64,000 bases of DNA from Anaerolineales bacterium (GCA_030680795.1 JAUXUL010000012.1:33873-97872); one strand, 5' to 3'. Shown: positions 8,863-17,783, counted from the stretch's first letter. Numbers and translations: made by a program. The notes: generated by a model not told the origin, from the letters alone.

Positions 8863-10029
8863 ATGACAGACGTAGTTATCGCAGGAATCGGACAAACCCC
8901 GGTCGGCGAGCATTGGGAGATTGGTCTGCGCGACCTGGCCTTTGACGCCATTCAAAACGCAATCAAAGACGCAAGCGGATTGAAACCGCAGGCTTTGTTT
9001 GTGGGCAATATGCTCGCGCCGAATCTTTCCAATCAGGCGCATCTCGGCGCGCTCATCGCGGATTATGCCGGTCTGACCGGCATCGAAGCCGTCACCGTTG
9101 AAGCCGCGGGCGCATCGGGCGGCGCGGCATTGCGCCAGGGTTATCTCGCCATCGCAAGCGGCATGGTGGATGTGGCGCTCGTCCTCGGCGTGGAGAAGTT
9201 CACCGACAAGATCGGTCCGGAGGTGGAAGAGGCTGTTTCCACAACCAGCGATTCAGATTTTGAAGCCGTTCAAGGCATGACGGCCGCCGCGCAAGCCGCG
9301 CTGTTGATGAAGCGATACATGCACGAGAACGATGTCCCTGCCAATGGGTTTGCAGGCTTTGCATTAACTGCCCATGCCAATGGCATTGCAAATAAAAATG
9401 CGATGTTCCGCAAAGCCATCAAAGCCGAGACTTATGCCAAAGCAGAAATGGTCAGCGACCCGCTCAATATGTTTGACGCAGCCCCCAATGCGGATGGCGC
9501 TGCCGCGCTCGTTCTAACCCGCCGAGACCTGCTCCCGTCCGATTGGGACGCGCCGCGTCCACTCGTGAAGATCGCCGGCTCCGCCGCATCGTCTGACACG
9601 CTGGCGTTGCACGATAGAAAAGATATTTTATATTTTGACACAGCGCAAATCTCCGCAGGCAATGCCATGAAGCAAGCAGGAATTATTTTGAATCAAGTCA
9701 ACTTCTTTGAATATCACGACGCGTTCAGCATCTATGCCGCATTGTCACTTGAAGCAGTTGGGTTTGCAATTAAAGGTCGCGGGTGGAAACTTGCCGCCGA
9801 CAATAAAATTAGTTTAACGGGAAAGATTCCCTGCGCGACGATGGGCGGCATGAAAGCGCGCGGATTCCCCGGAGGCGCTTCAGGCGTGTATCAAGCCGTC
9901 GAAGCAGTGGCACAGTTACGAGGTCAGGCTGAGGTGAATCAAATTCCAAATGCAAAGTATGGGCTCATCCAATCGCTTGGCGGGCCGGCCTCCACAGCAG
10001 TCAGTCATATCCTACAAAGATTGGATTAA
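8863..10029 (+). CDS. Archaeal-type thiolase homologue lacking catalytic Cys and His
   Basis: This 388-residue protein has the SCP2/archaeal acetoacetyl-CoA thiolase fold. The start at 8863 follows a GGAGA site and matches the family's N-terminus (MTDVVIAGIGQTPVGE). Active thiolases carry Cys in a VExACASGG motif and His in GGLKARGHPxGATG. Here these read VEAAGASGGAAL (Gly83) and GGMKARGFPGGASG (Phe335), while the HDAFS motif (His285) is kept. Both residues of the canonical Cys-His pair are therefore gone although the rest is well conserved and unbroken. It probably serves as a structural partner of HMG-CoA synthase, as in the archaeal thiolase/HMGS/DUF35 complex, or does different chemistry. 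A sequencing error cannot explain both changes. Confidence 0.88.
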   Translation: MTDVVIAGIGQTPVGEHWEIGLRDLAFDAIQNAIKDASGLKPQALFVGNMLAPNLSNQAHLGALIADYAGLTGIEAVTVEAAGASGGAALRQGYLAIASGMVDVALVLGVEKFTDKIGPEVEEAVSTTSDSDFEAVQGMTAAAQAALLMKRYMHENDVPANGFAGFALTAHANGIANKNAMFRKAIKAETYAKAEMVSDPLNMFDAAPNADGAAALVLTRRDLLPSDWDAPRPLVKIAGSAASSDTLALHDRKDILYFDTAQISAGNAMKQAGIILNQVNFFEYHDAFSIYAALSLEAVGFAIKGRGWKLAADNKISLTGKIPCATMGGMKARGFPGGASGVYQAVEAVAQLRGQAEVNQIPNAKYGLIQSLGGPASTAVSHILQRLD

Positions 10030-12290
10030 GAGACTATGGACGATCGACGGTGGATGGTCGACGGTCTATCGTCTATGGTCTTGAGATTGATCTCCAAAGA
10101 ATTAATCTGTAAAACATCCCTATTCAAAACAACAACATCGTCTTCAAACCCAAAGAACGTCCAAAAGACAACTTGGGGTTGATCGGTCTCCAACATCACC
10201 GAGATAGCCGGCTCTTTGTGACCATAAAATTGCGAACGCCAGCCGCGTGTGGAGTTGGGGTCAGCACGGACGATGGAGAAAGTGGAATTTCCTTCCACCA
10301 TCCCGACTTGCATTTTAATTCTGGAGTCGGACAATTTGCTGTCCAATGGACTAAGTATTAATCCTTGTGCAGTAGCAAGCTCCTGCACTCCAGAGTCATT
10401 GAGCAACCAATGAAGAGAATAATGATGGGACTGTTTTGCATGGAGATGATCTACAATCAGCCAGCGGTCATCGTTTAGCATCATCACGGTTCGTTTGTGA
10501 GTGACAGGTTTATATCCATCGTGTTGACCCTGCCAGAGATTCGGTTTGTTTTGAAGAACTTTTCCTTGTGCCCAATTCGTCCATGTGAAACGGCTGGCCA
10601 TTTTCATTTGATCTTTGGAATCAACAATGACAGTATTATGAGCGGCTGTATGAGCAAGTCCGTTTCGCCAATTGCCTTCGCCGCTGTATAAATACGTCCC
10701 TGCATCGCAGGCAATATTATTATCTTGAAACCATAAATCAACATGCAATTGATCTGCATGAGAGGGACGCGCTTGATAATCGGTGCATCGAATCACTGCC
10801 TTACTTTGTGCACCGCGTAAAACATACACTCCCCCATTTGAAAAGTTTTGATTGATTTGTTTTGAAGAATCTACTTCACCCTGTAAAGATTGCGAACCAC
10901 AAAGCCAGTATAAATCTTCATCCCATGCGCCAGAGTCAAACAAACGTTTTCCATTTGTAATCATAGCGCCCAATTGCAAAAGTGGACGGTAGTCGGTGAA
11001 GTCGCAGTTATTGAGGGGCAACACTAATGCGCCATCGTTTGAGCCGCAAACAGGCATTTGACCGGTTTGCGGGTCGATCAATTGATATAGGTAATTAATA
11101 GATTTAGCAGCTACGCTATAAACGAGACTAGAGATGGGGGATTGGTTTAATTCACCCAATCGCAGCGCGTACAAATAGATGTGCAGAACAAAGCGATGAT
11201 AGTTGAGCGAATACATGGAATAACTGCCATCAGGGAAAATCTGAGCGGAGGCTTCACGTTCGAGAAGATCCCGCCCGAGTTTGAGATATTTTTCCGAATC
11301 TTTCAGTTCAGGGAAAAGCAAACCTACCATCCACACACCAAAGGCTTCGCTAATGGTGTGATTACTGCGCGTGGAGATGGCGTAGTCAATGTTATTGTAA
11401 ATTCGCTCAGCTTGGGCAGCAACAAATTGGGTGAATTGAGCTAGGCGTTGAGGCGTGGAAGAGGGAGATCTGGAGAATTGATGGTAGCCGAATGTCCATG
11501 CCATGAGGCGAAGGGCGATCTCTTGTCCGTCCATCCAGTTGGCGCCGGTGTTGGGAGGGTTGTGTTCCGCCCAATCTAGAATGGATTTCCAGAAGGCTTC
11601 GGCATATTTTTCGTCTTGGGTGACGGCGTACGCGCGGACGAGGGTGTAGACAAAGCTAAAGCGATTTGGTTCCCAGATGAACTTGATGTCTGTGGCGGAG
11701 TCGTCGGAGATTTGTGACCAGTGTTTATTTATGTCACTCTGAGAGAGCGGTTGTTGCGACCGAAGAGTCTCGATCTGTGAGGATAGAGACCTTTCGCTGC
11801 CTCTCAGGGTGACATGATTTGTAAAATAGTCTTTATGCCAGTTTGGAGGGAAGCCGATTTGATGAAACTCGTGCGCGAAGTATTTTATTTCTCCGTTGAG
11901 AATGCGCTCAGCTTCGTCAATGGCAAGATGGGAGTTCCATGTAACATGGCCGTGATTCCCTCCCGAAAAAACATCGGGACGATGTGAGCGATAGCGAAGG
12001 GTCTCTACCCCAGTGGTACGAGATACTTCGCTGTCGCTCAGCATGACATGCGATAAGTCAAAAAAGAACTTGGGAGAATTTTGTTTGCGCCATTTTGCAT
12101 AGGCTTCTGGTTGCGATGGAATATTCTTCTTCAACCAGGTTGCAAGCGGACGGTCCCCCCATTTGTATTGGGGCATTTGCAAACGGATGAGTCCCATGCG
12201 GAGGCGAAATGCATAAGCGAGGCGAAAGGCTGACCAGTGCAGACCAAGATCGCGGTAGAGCGAAGCGAGCGTGCGAATCTTATTGAGCAT
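10026..12290 (-). CDS. Heparinase II/III-family polysaccharide lyase-like protein
   Basis: A 754-residue protein with an N-terminal alpha/alpha toroid (FPELKDSEKYLKLGRDLL, NYHRFVLHIYLYALRLGEL) and a C-terminal beta-sandwich typical of heparinase II/III (SHADQLHVDLWFQDNNIACD and RNGLAHTAAHNTVIVDS). The family cleaves uronic-acid polysaccharides by beta-elimination. Members inside glycan operons often trim or modify exopolysaccharide. No clear signal peptide is seen. The chosen ATG at 12290 overlaps the end of the upstream transferase gene. Two stretches near residues 80-190 (after FFFDLSHVML and after NHVTLRGSER) are translated palindromic repeats, and the last residues (DDRPSTIHRRSSIVS) derive from another repeat. 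These insertions account for its length being above the usual 650-700 residues. Confidence 0.85.
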   Translation of the reverse strand: MLNKIRTLASLYRDLGLHWSAFRLAYAFRLRMGLIRLQMPQYKWGDRPLATWLKKNIPSQPEAYAKWRKQNSPKFFFDLSHVMLSDSEVSRTTGVETLRYRSHRPDVFSGGNHGHVTWNSHLAIDEAERILNGEIKYFAHEFHQIGFPPNWHKDYFTNHVTLRGSERSLSSQIETLRSQQPLSQSDINKHWSQISDDSATDIKFIWEPNRFSFVYTLVRAYAVTQDEKYAEAFWKSILDWAEHNPPNTGANWMDGQEIALRLMAWTFGYHQFSRSPSSTPQRLAQFTQFVAAQAERIYNNIDYAISTRSNHTISEAFGVWMVGLLFPELKDSEKYLKLGRDLLEREASAQIFPDGSYSMYSLNYHRFVLHIYLYALRLGELNQSPISSLVYSVAAKSINYLYQLIDPQTGQMPVCGSNDGALVLPLNNCDFTDYRPLLQLGAMITNGKRLFDSGAWDEDLYWLCGSQSLQGEVDSSKQINQNFSNGGVYVLRGAQSKAVIRCTDYQARPSHADQLHVDLWFQDNNIACDAGTYLYSGEGNWRNGLAHTAAHNTVIVDSKDQMKMASRFTWTNWAQGKVLQNKPNLWQGQHDGYKPVTHKRTVMMLNDDRWLIVDHLHAKQSHHYSLHWLLNDSGVQELATAQGLILSPLDSKLSDSRIKMQVGMVEGNSTFSIVRADPNSTRGWRSQFYGHKEPAISVMLETDQPQVVFWTFFGFEDDVVVLNRDVLQINSLEINLKTIDDRPSTIHRRSSIVS
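11734..11818. repeat. In-frame palindromic repeat inside the heparinase-like gene (copy 2)
   Basis: A palindrome of about 85 bases opens with tcactctgagagagcgg and closes with ctctcagggtgacatga. It is related to the intergenic repeat at 38689-38780 and is translated as VTLRGSERSLSSQIETLRSQ without breaking the frame. Confidence 0.8.
11958..12052. repeat. In-frame palindromic repeat inside the heparinase-like gene (copy 1)
   Basis: A palindrome of about 95 bases contains gtgagcgatagcgaagggtc and gatacttcgctgtcgctcagc as inverted arms and ends catgctgag-like, as in the repeat at 38689. It is translated in frame as VMLSDSEVSRTTGVETLRYR, residues foreign to heparinase-fold proteins. Confidence 0.8.
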
Positions 12291-13314
12291 TCTCAAGTCG
12301 TTTTGCGTGAACGGATAATAAAATCCAAATCAAAGGCAATCCCAAAATGATAAGCAGCGGTGCGTAAGGCCTGCCCCATGACCATGCGTAGGAAAGCAAC
12401 CCTGCAACAAGCGTGAGGAAAATATACAAGGTACTGATGGCGGCATGTTTATAACCGCCGATGACCAGGCGCTGATAAAGATGTGTGCGGTGCGCGGAAA
12501 AAATCTGCTCGCCTTTGACTGCACGGCGAATGAATGTGACGCCCGCATCCATGATAAATGTCCACATCAAAAGCGTGCCGAGCATCAACGCATCGCCGCC
12601 TTCATCGGCAGAAAGCAGGGGCAAGACGGCAAAGGTATAACCAAGAAACGTGCTGGCAACATCGCCCATGAAAATTTTTGCGGGCGCCCAGTTATGGAAA
12701 AGAAAACCCAGACTGCTGGCTGAAACGGCAAGCGCGACCCAAAACGCAAAAGTATTTTGCATGTTGCCAGAAAGCATCATCCAACCGATGCCGCCCGCAA
12801 AGGCAACGCCGCCGGCCATGCCATCAATGCCGTCCATGAAATTATAGGCGTTGGTCAAACCGATGATCCACAAAAAGGTGATGATGAATCCCACCACACC
12901 AAGTTGCAATTCACCAAACAACGGAATAGTGACCGATTTGAAATACCCTAAACTTAAAATGGATATCAACGCAACGAGACTTTGCACACTAAAACGCAAA
13001 CGCGGCGAAAGCGAGTGGAGGTCATCACGCCAGCCCAGCCAGGCGATGATGATTCCACACACGATATAGATTAATCCGCGGCTAAAGCCTGATAGGTTGA
13101 GCGTGTCGAAACCCGCCTCGAACACGGACCATAAACCTGCTCCTGTTACGAGCAGTACGATCATCAACCCTCCACCGCGCGGCGTGGGCGAGACGTGTGA
13201 ACTGCGTTCGTTGGGGGCATCCAGCAGTTGACGCTTTTCCGCGTAACGGCGGATCAAATGCACACCGCCATAAGATAGAAGGGCAAGAAGAATATATATG
13301 TAAAATTGATTCAT
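12280..13314 (-). CDS. WecA/MraY-family undecaprenyl-phosphate sugar-1-phosphate transferase
   Basis: A 344-residue polytopic membrane protein (about ten helices) of glycosyltransferase family 4. These enzymes move a HexNAc-1-phosphate from UDP-sugar to undecaprenyl phosphate, starting lipid-linked glycan assembly on the cytoplasmic face. Visible motifs are the N-terminal RSSHVSPTPRGGG, the Mg-binding NAYNFMDGIDGMAGG loop, FMGDVAS, and the C-terminal cytoplasmic HRTHLYQRL loop, which is typical of the WecA/Rfe branch rather than MraY. Its stop overlaps the heparinase start and its start overlaps the epimerase end (ATGA-type), so it is co-translated in a four-gene surface-glycan operon. Confidence 0.92.
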   Translation of the reverse strand: MNQFYIYILLALLSYGGVHLIRRYAEKRQLLDAPNERSSHVSPTPRGGGLMIVLLVTGAGLWSVFEAGFDTLNLSGFSRGLIYIVCGIIIAWLGWRDDLHSLSPRLRFSVQSLVALISILSLGYFKSVTIPLFGELQLGVVGFIITFLWIIGLTNAYNFMDGIDGMAGGVAFAGGIGWMMLSGNMQNTFAFWVALAVSASSLGFLFHNWAPAKIFMGDVASTFLGYTFAVLPLLSADEGGDALMLGTLLMWTFIMDAGVTFIRRAVKGEQIFSAHRTHLYQRLVIGGYKHAAISTLYIFLTLVAGLLSYAWSWGRPYAPLLIILGLPLIWILLSVHAKRLENAQ

Positions 13315-14186
13315 GCTGAAATCATTCTCATTTGTTGTAACTCAAATGCTATACCCTCAGCAAAAGAACGGGGTTGATAGTTGAAATCATTTTGCGCTTC
13401 GGTATAAGAAATATCCTTGTTCTCATTCAGTCTCAACACCTGCTCGGCTTTGACGGGAAATGGGATGCGAATTCGTTCGAAAAATTTCAACATCCCTACA
13501 ATTAGCGCGGAGGGGAAATGGACTTTCCAGATGCGCTTGTTCATTGCTAAGGCAATCGTTTCGATGACTTGGTTATAGGTCAACTCGTGGGCGCCAGCGA
13601 TGTTGTAACTTTTGCGGATGGTTTTCTCTGAAACCAGGCAACCAACGATGGCCTGCGCTACATCGTCCACATAAATGGGTTGTTGCAGATACTTCCCGTC
13701 GCCAAAGATAGGGATGATGGGAGAATACCGCATGAAACGAATCAGTCTCCACATATTGCGGTCGCGTGGACTGCCGTAGATCATGGTCGGGCGCAGGATG
13801 GTGTAGTCAAGTCCACTGGATTGGATGGCTGCCTCTGCGGCAAGGCGGACTTTTTTACTACCCGCGTTCAACTGTGTGAAGATGGCTGTGCTGCTGATGA
13901 ATACCGCGCGTTTGATACCCGCATTTTTCGCCGCGCTGATGATCGAATCCGCGTGGCCGAAACCGAGCGAGGCGATGTTGACAAGCACATCCGTTCCTTG
14001 CATGGAGGAGGATAATTCACCAGCGTTGGAAACATCTCCCAAGGTCCACTCAATTTCGGGAGGAGAAAGAAGCGAGCGGTCACTTCTCTCACGATAGAGG
14101 CAGCGCACTTCGTATCCGTTTTTCAATAATAAAAGGACGACGCGCGAGCCAGTGAAGCCCGTCGCGCCTGTGATAAAAACCTTCAT
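13311..14186 (-). CDS. NAD-dependent epimerase/dehydratase family protein
   Basis: A 291-residue extended SDR protein. It opens with the Rossmann motif MKVFITGATGFTGSRV and has a Ser in VFISSTAIFTQ, but the usual YxxxK of active epimerases is replaced by a segment around LNAGSKKVRLAAEAAI. This is an atypical SDR related to complex-I-assembly/NmrA-like epimerases. A downstream PTMIYGSPRDRNMWRL motif fits the family. It overlaps both operon neighbours by four bases. The likely role is nucleotide-sugar or lipid-linked sugar modification in the glycan operon, though the lost tyrosine motif makes activity uncertain. Confidence 0.85.
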   Translation of the reverse strand: MKVFITGATGFTGSRVVLLLLKNGYEVRCLYRERSDRSLLSPPEIEWTLGDVSNAGELSSSMQGTDVLVNIASLGFGHADSIISAAKNAGIKRAVFISSTAIFTQLNAGSKKVRLAAEAAIQSSGLDYTILRPTMIYGSPRDRNMWRLIRFMRYSPIIPIFGDGKYLQQPIYVDDVAQAIVGCLVSEKTIRKSYNIAGAHELTYNQVIETIALAMNKRIWKVHFPSALIVGMLKFFERIRIPFPVKAEQVLRLNENKDISYTEAQNDFNYQPRSFAEGIAFELQQMRMISA

Positions 14187-15403
14187 CCTTTCACCAACTT
14201 CTTAAGTAACACAAGTGTTTCATTTAGTTTATCGCGGCGGTCAAGATGCTTCACCAAATAAGTTCGCGCGTTTGTGCCCATCTGTTTTACACGCGCGGGG
14301 TCTTTTGAAAGATCAAGGATTTTTTGCGCAAGCAATTCATCATCATTCGGTCTGACGTACACTCCTCCATTTGACGACTCGATCAACTCACGCGAAACGC
14401 CGTCAATCACAAGCACAGTCGCACGTCCCGCCGCCATGTAATCGAAAACCTTGTTGGGGTACGTGGTGCGGAACATGGGAATATCCTGCAAAATCGCAAG
14501 GCAGACATCAGAGGCTGCAATCACAAGCGGCATTTCTTTTTTGGCGCGCACACCTGCAAAAAGTACGTTCGTCAATTTCATGCCCTCTGCTACAGATTTG
14601 AGCCGCGCACGTTCCTTGCCATCACCGAATAACACAAAACGGATGCGCACATCATCGTTCAATCGCTCCGCTGCACGCAGAACCGTATCAATGTCGTTGG
14701 CTTGTCCCAACGCGCCCGCATACAACACAACGAAATTATCTTCCAAACCCAACTCCCTGCGAATTGACGAACCATCCACAGTGGGGTTGAACATATCCAC
14801 ATCCGTGCCGTAGGCGATGTAGGTCACTTTGTATTCAGGCACACCCTTTGCAAGCAGATATTCTTTATAGGCAGGCGAGTTCACCAAAATATGCGCAGCG
14901 CGCGCGTACAAGAATTTTTCAAGCCGCCTGGCCAGCGCGATCACGATCGGGTTTTTCAAGACCCCCATGCTCACGCCAAATTCTGGCCACAGGTCGCGCA
15001 CTTCAAGCAAAAACGGCTTGCGCCGCACCAAGGCCACAAACCAGGCTGAGACGGCTTGAAAGATCGGCGGGGTCGTGCCCATGATTAAATCCGCATCCTG
15101 CACCTGCAAGGCCGTCCATACCGAACTGAACATAAAACTGAAAAACGAAATGATGCGCCAGAAATAACTGCGATGCAAGGCGGGAATCATAAACGAACGC
15201 AGTACGCGCACTTCGTCAATCTTCTGCTCGGTAAACAGCCCGCGCCGCTTGACCGTACGTTGACCTGTTTGGTAATTTAAGTCACTGGCCACGATCACCA
15301 ATTCGTGTCCGCGCGCCTGCAAAAATTTCGCCATCTCAAAATGGCGCGTATGTCCCGGCTCTTCGGGTGAAACGAAAACTTGATTGAGTAATAGGATTTT
15401 CAT
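14183..15403 (-). CDS. Family 4 glycosyltransferase (WbuB-like)
   Basis: A 406-residue GT-B glycosyltransferase, first gene of the surface-glycan operon. The N-terminus MKILLLNQVFVSPEEPGHTR followed by ARGHELVIVASD is typical of WbuB/WcaI-like enzymes. The C-terminal half carries the donor-binding region (VVLYAGALGQANDIDTVLRA) and the DVCLAILQDIPMFRTTYPNKVFDYMAAGR motif region with the conserved acidic/Asn-Lys segment. It probably transfers a sugar from a nucleotide donor to the lipid-linked acceptor made by the WecA-like enzyme. The exact sugar cannot be told. It is divergent from the DUF35 gene, with a 130-base promoter gap between them. Confidence 0.9.
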   Translation of the reverse strand: MKILLLNQVFVSPEEPGHTRHFEMAKFLQARGHELVIVASDLNYQTGQRTVKRRGLFTEQKIDEVRVLRSFMIPALHRSYFWRIISFFSFMFSSVWTALQVQDADLIMGTTPPIFQAVSAWFVALVRRKPFLLEVRDLWPEFGVSMGVLKNPIVIALARRLEKFLYARAAHILVNSPAYKEYLLAKGVPEYKVTYIAYGTDVDMFNPTVDGSSIRRELGLEDNFVVLYAGALGQANDIDTVLRAAERLNDDVRIRFVLFGDGKERARLKSVAEGMKLTNVLFAGVRAKKEMPLVIAASDVCLAILQDIPMFRTTYPNKVFDYMAAGRATVLVIDGVSRELIESSNGGVYVRPNDDELLAQKILDLSKDPARVKQMGTNARTYLVKHLDRRDKLNETLVLLKKLVKG

Positions 15404-15533
15404 CAGCCGTGATTATATATGATTTATTGGATGACGAAGCGCCTGAGAGTACGATTCACGCAAAGGAGCAATCCTGAGAGTCTTTGAGAGTCGCGCGGGA
15501 TAGAATTAGCATATCGAAGAAAGGAATACAAGA

Positions 15534-15944
15534 ATGGAAATCCCAAGGCACTGGCGACTCAAGAAACAACGATACGGATTGGTCGGCGAAGCCTGCCCGC
15601 ACTGTGATCACAAGATTTTCCCGCCCCGCGATGTCTGCCCCAATTGCGGCGACGAGGCAAAAGAACAATTTACATTCAGCGGCAAAGGCGAAGTTTATTC
15701 ATATACAACGGTTTACGAAGCCCCCGCAGGTTTCGAGGCAAATGCTCCCTACACAGTGGCAATCGTGAAATTGGAGGAAGGTCCCATGCTTACCGCGCAG
15801 TTGACAGACATAGGCGAACAACCGATTGAGATCGGCATGCCCGTGGAAATGGTCACTCGCAAGATGCGTAATGATGGCGATGAACGTGGGTTGATTGTTT
15901 ACGGGTATAAATTCAGGCCCGCCTGGAATATGCTCACCAAATAG
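15534..15944 (+). CDS. DUF35 zinc-ribbon/OB-fold protein
   Basis: A 136-residue acyl-CoA-binding accessory protein. The N-terminal rubredoxin-like zinc ribbon has two CxxC pairs (GEACPHCDHK and RDVCPNCGDE) and is followed by an OB-fold beginning SGKGEVYSYTTVYEAP. In archaea such proteins bridge acetoacetyl-CoA thiolase and HMG-CoA synthase and channel the intermediate. The gene is monocistronic, ends in a strong terminator, and lies 5.5 kb from the thiolase-like and synthase genes. Its presence with a thiolase that has lost its active site suggests the complex may be kept as a scaffold. DUF35 proteins also partner SCP2 thiolases in lipid breakdown, so the mevalonate link is an inference. Confidence 0.9.
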   Translation: MEIPRHWRLKKQRYGLVGEACPHCDHKIFPPRDVCPNCGDEAKEQFTFSGKGEVYSYTTVYEAPAGFEANAPYTVAIVKLEEGPMLTAQLTDIGEQPIEIGMPVEMVTRKMRNDGDERGLIVYGYKFRPAWNMLTK

Positions 15945-15966
15945 AGAACAAAACAACAGAAACGAG

Positions 15967-15999
15967 CAAGCACCCCTATATCTAGGGGTGCTTTTGTTT
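15967..15999 (+). terminator. Rho-independent terminator after the DUF35 gene
   Basis: The stem agcacccc/ggggtgct with an AT-rich loop (tatatcta) is followed by tttgttt. It is placed 23 bases after the stop codon. Confidence 0.88.
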
Positions 16000-16030
16000 A
16001 AACATGCTCATAAACGATTATGCCACGATC

Positions 16031-16063
16031 CCCTGTATTTTTGAATTCACAGGGTTTTTTTGT
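16031..16063 (+). terminator. Second terminator-like hairpin
   Basis: The stem ccctgt/acaggg around atttttgaattc is followed by ttttttt. It may back up the terminator at 15967 and also insulate the convergent hydrolase gene. Confidence 0.7.
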
Positions 16064-16141
16064 TGCTTTCCACGTAATGCATCAAGATAAAATGTTACTT
16101 TGGCGGTACAAGTAAGTGTACAAGCGAGAAGAAAACCAGCC

Positions 16142-17002
16142 CTACTTGGCCACCAGATCAAATGAATATTTTTGAATAATTTCAAATACTTCCTGAGGCT
16201 GTTCCAGCGGTACAAGATGTGTGGCTCTCTCGATCGTTTTCACACAAATGGATGGGTTGAGACGAATGACTTTGCGCGCGGTTCCTTTCCAAAACGTGTC
16301 CGTTTCCGCACCGCGAATGATAAGCGTGGGAACTTTTAACTTCGGCAACGCGCGCCATAATTCCATGTCGCGCCAAATGCTGACATAGTATACGCGCGAT
16401 TCCCATTCCGGGCTATATATCAGTTCGTAGCCGCCGTTTTCTTTTGGGCGCGTTATTCCTTCTATGTAGGCGCGCAACGCGACATCATCCATATATTTGA
16501 AGGTGGGAACCTTCCGGTATCTTTCGAACAGAGGATCAAGGTCGTCAAATTCGCGTCGGCGATTTTTCGCGGATAAAATATGCGGATGAAGGTGAGGCGC
16601 AAATTTGAATGTGAGTGCGATATTCCAGAGCGCGATGAAGGAGGGGGGAAGCAAAACAGGGTCGAGAAGTATAAGGCGTTGGAATTTTTCCGGTTGGCGC
16701 AATGCGGCTCTCAAAGCGGCGATCCCGCCCATCGAATGGCCGATGACAGTTGTCGGCGCGCGCGATTCGTTTTCATCCAAAAAACGGAGCAGGTCGTCGC
16801 TAAAGGGGGTCCAATCGTGGATGTCTTCAGGATGGCTGTTTTCCCACAATGGACGCTGGAGCATGGCTGTAAGGCGGTTGCCCTTTGCGAGCAGCGCAAG
16901 TAAAGGGTGATAACACTCGGGCGGGTAGCCGTTGGCGTGTAAAAATAACAGGTTGGGGCCATCGCCTCCGAAATCCAGCGATTGAATATGTGATGTGGGC
17001 AT
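16142..17002 (-). CDS. Alpha/beta hydrolase
   Basis: A 286-residue serine hydrolase-type protein. The nucleophile elbow is IGHSMGGIAAL, the oxyanion-hole region is LLFLHANGYPPECY, the acid residue lies in LIIRGAETDTFW, and the catalytic His is in ERATHLVPLEQP. There is no signal peptide, so it is cytoplasmic. The family includes esterases, haloalkane dehalogenase relatives and C-C hydrolases; nothing in the motifs or neighbours fixes a substrate. It is a single gene facing a terminator pair on one side and a REP-like repeat on the other. Confidence 0.9.
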   Translation of the reverse strand: MPTSHIQSLDFGGDGPNLLFLHANGYPPECYHPLLALLAKGNRLTAMLQRPLWENSHPEDIHDWTPFSDDLLRFLDENESRAPTTVIGHSMGGIAALRAALRQPEKFQRLILLDPVLLPPSFIALWNIALTFKFAPHLHPHILSAKNRRREFDDLDPLFERYRKVPTFKYMDDVALRAYIEGITRPKENGGYELIYSPEWESRVYYVSIWRDMELWRALPKLKVPTLIIRGAETDTFWKGTARKVIRLNPSICVKTIERATHLVPLEQPQEVFEIIQKYSFDLVAK

Positions 17003-17122
17003 TATGCTCTGCTTGAACTACGTTGATATGGTTTCTGTGTTGCTTATATAGGGGCATATTTTGCCAGAAGTTATGCGTGCAATCAAGGGAATTGACTTAT
17101 CCATATTTTCCCCAAACCTTGC

Positions 17123-17228
17123 AAATGTCGTTGCGAGGGCGCTCTTGCTCCTCGCCCGAAGCAATCCCCAACACGGCGAGGAGATTGCTTCGCCGCCTAA
17201 GTAAAAGAGCGGCGGCTCGCAACCACAT
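17123..17228. repeat. REP-like palindromic repeat
   Basis: Opens gtcgttgcgagggcgctctt and closes gagcggcggctcgcaac, with internal gaagcaatcccc and gagattgcttcgccgcc arms. Same family as the copy at 3339. Confidence 0.85.
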
Positions 17229-17237
17229 GACCCTTTC

Positions 17238-17783
17238 TTAAGCCAAAACAACTTTCGCCAACTCATCCGCAATGCGAAGATATTTTTCGTGAATATCATC
17301 CTCATGCTCGATGTGATTAAAATCCGCCGTTAACTGTTGATGTTGTCCAACGGGAATAACATTATCAGCCATTGGGAAGAGAATATTATCTTCCTTCTGG
17401 ATGTGCTCGCGTAACAGCGCCACATAATCCAGCGCATTTTGGATAACCTGATGCAGGGCTGAAGTGTCACCTCGCTCAACCCGTTCTGCGGCTTCCCGCA
17501 TGGCGCGCGTCAGGCGGCGGCCCTCCTCGTGCTCCTCCAACATAATGGACAGCGGTTCGTTTTCTTGTGACATCCCATTCGCATCCATGGCAACAAAGAG
17601 AATCCCTTCTTCTTTTTTGTGATGACATCGATCAGCAAAATTCTTGATGAAATCAACCGCCTTGAGGAAGAAATCCATTGGAATTGCCTGACCTGCCGAA
17701 AGCCGATTTGCGGCTGTCTCCAGCGAGACTAATACCCTCTCTATCACGCGATGCTCTTCCATCAAAATGTCTGTGGCTTTCAT
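17238..17783 (-). CDS. Hemerythrin HHE-domain protein
   Basis: A 181-residue four-helix hemerythrin-like protein. Metal-ligand positions are visible as MEEHRVIERVL near the N-terminus, DRCHHKKEEGILF, MLEEHEEGRRLTRAM and REHIQKEDNILFPMA, fitting a di-iron HHE domain. Such proteins bind oxygen, nitric oxide or iron and often protect anaerobes from oxidative or nitrosative stress. It has a good AGGAGAAT ribosome-binding site. It stands between repeats downstream of the long catabolic gene run and is probably transcribed on its own. A protective role for the oxygen-sensitive reductases next door is plausible but not shown. Confidence 0.9.
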   Translation of the reverse strand: MKATDILMEEHRVIERVLVSLETAANRLSAGQAIPMDFFLKAVDFIKNFADRCHHKKEEGILFVAMDANGMSQENEPLSIMLEEHEEGRRLTRAMREAAERVERGDTSALHQVIQNALDYVALLREHIQKEDNILFPMADNVIPVGQHQQLTADFNHIEHEDDIHEKYLRIADELAKVVLA

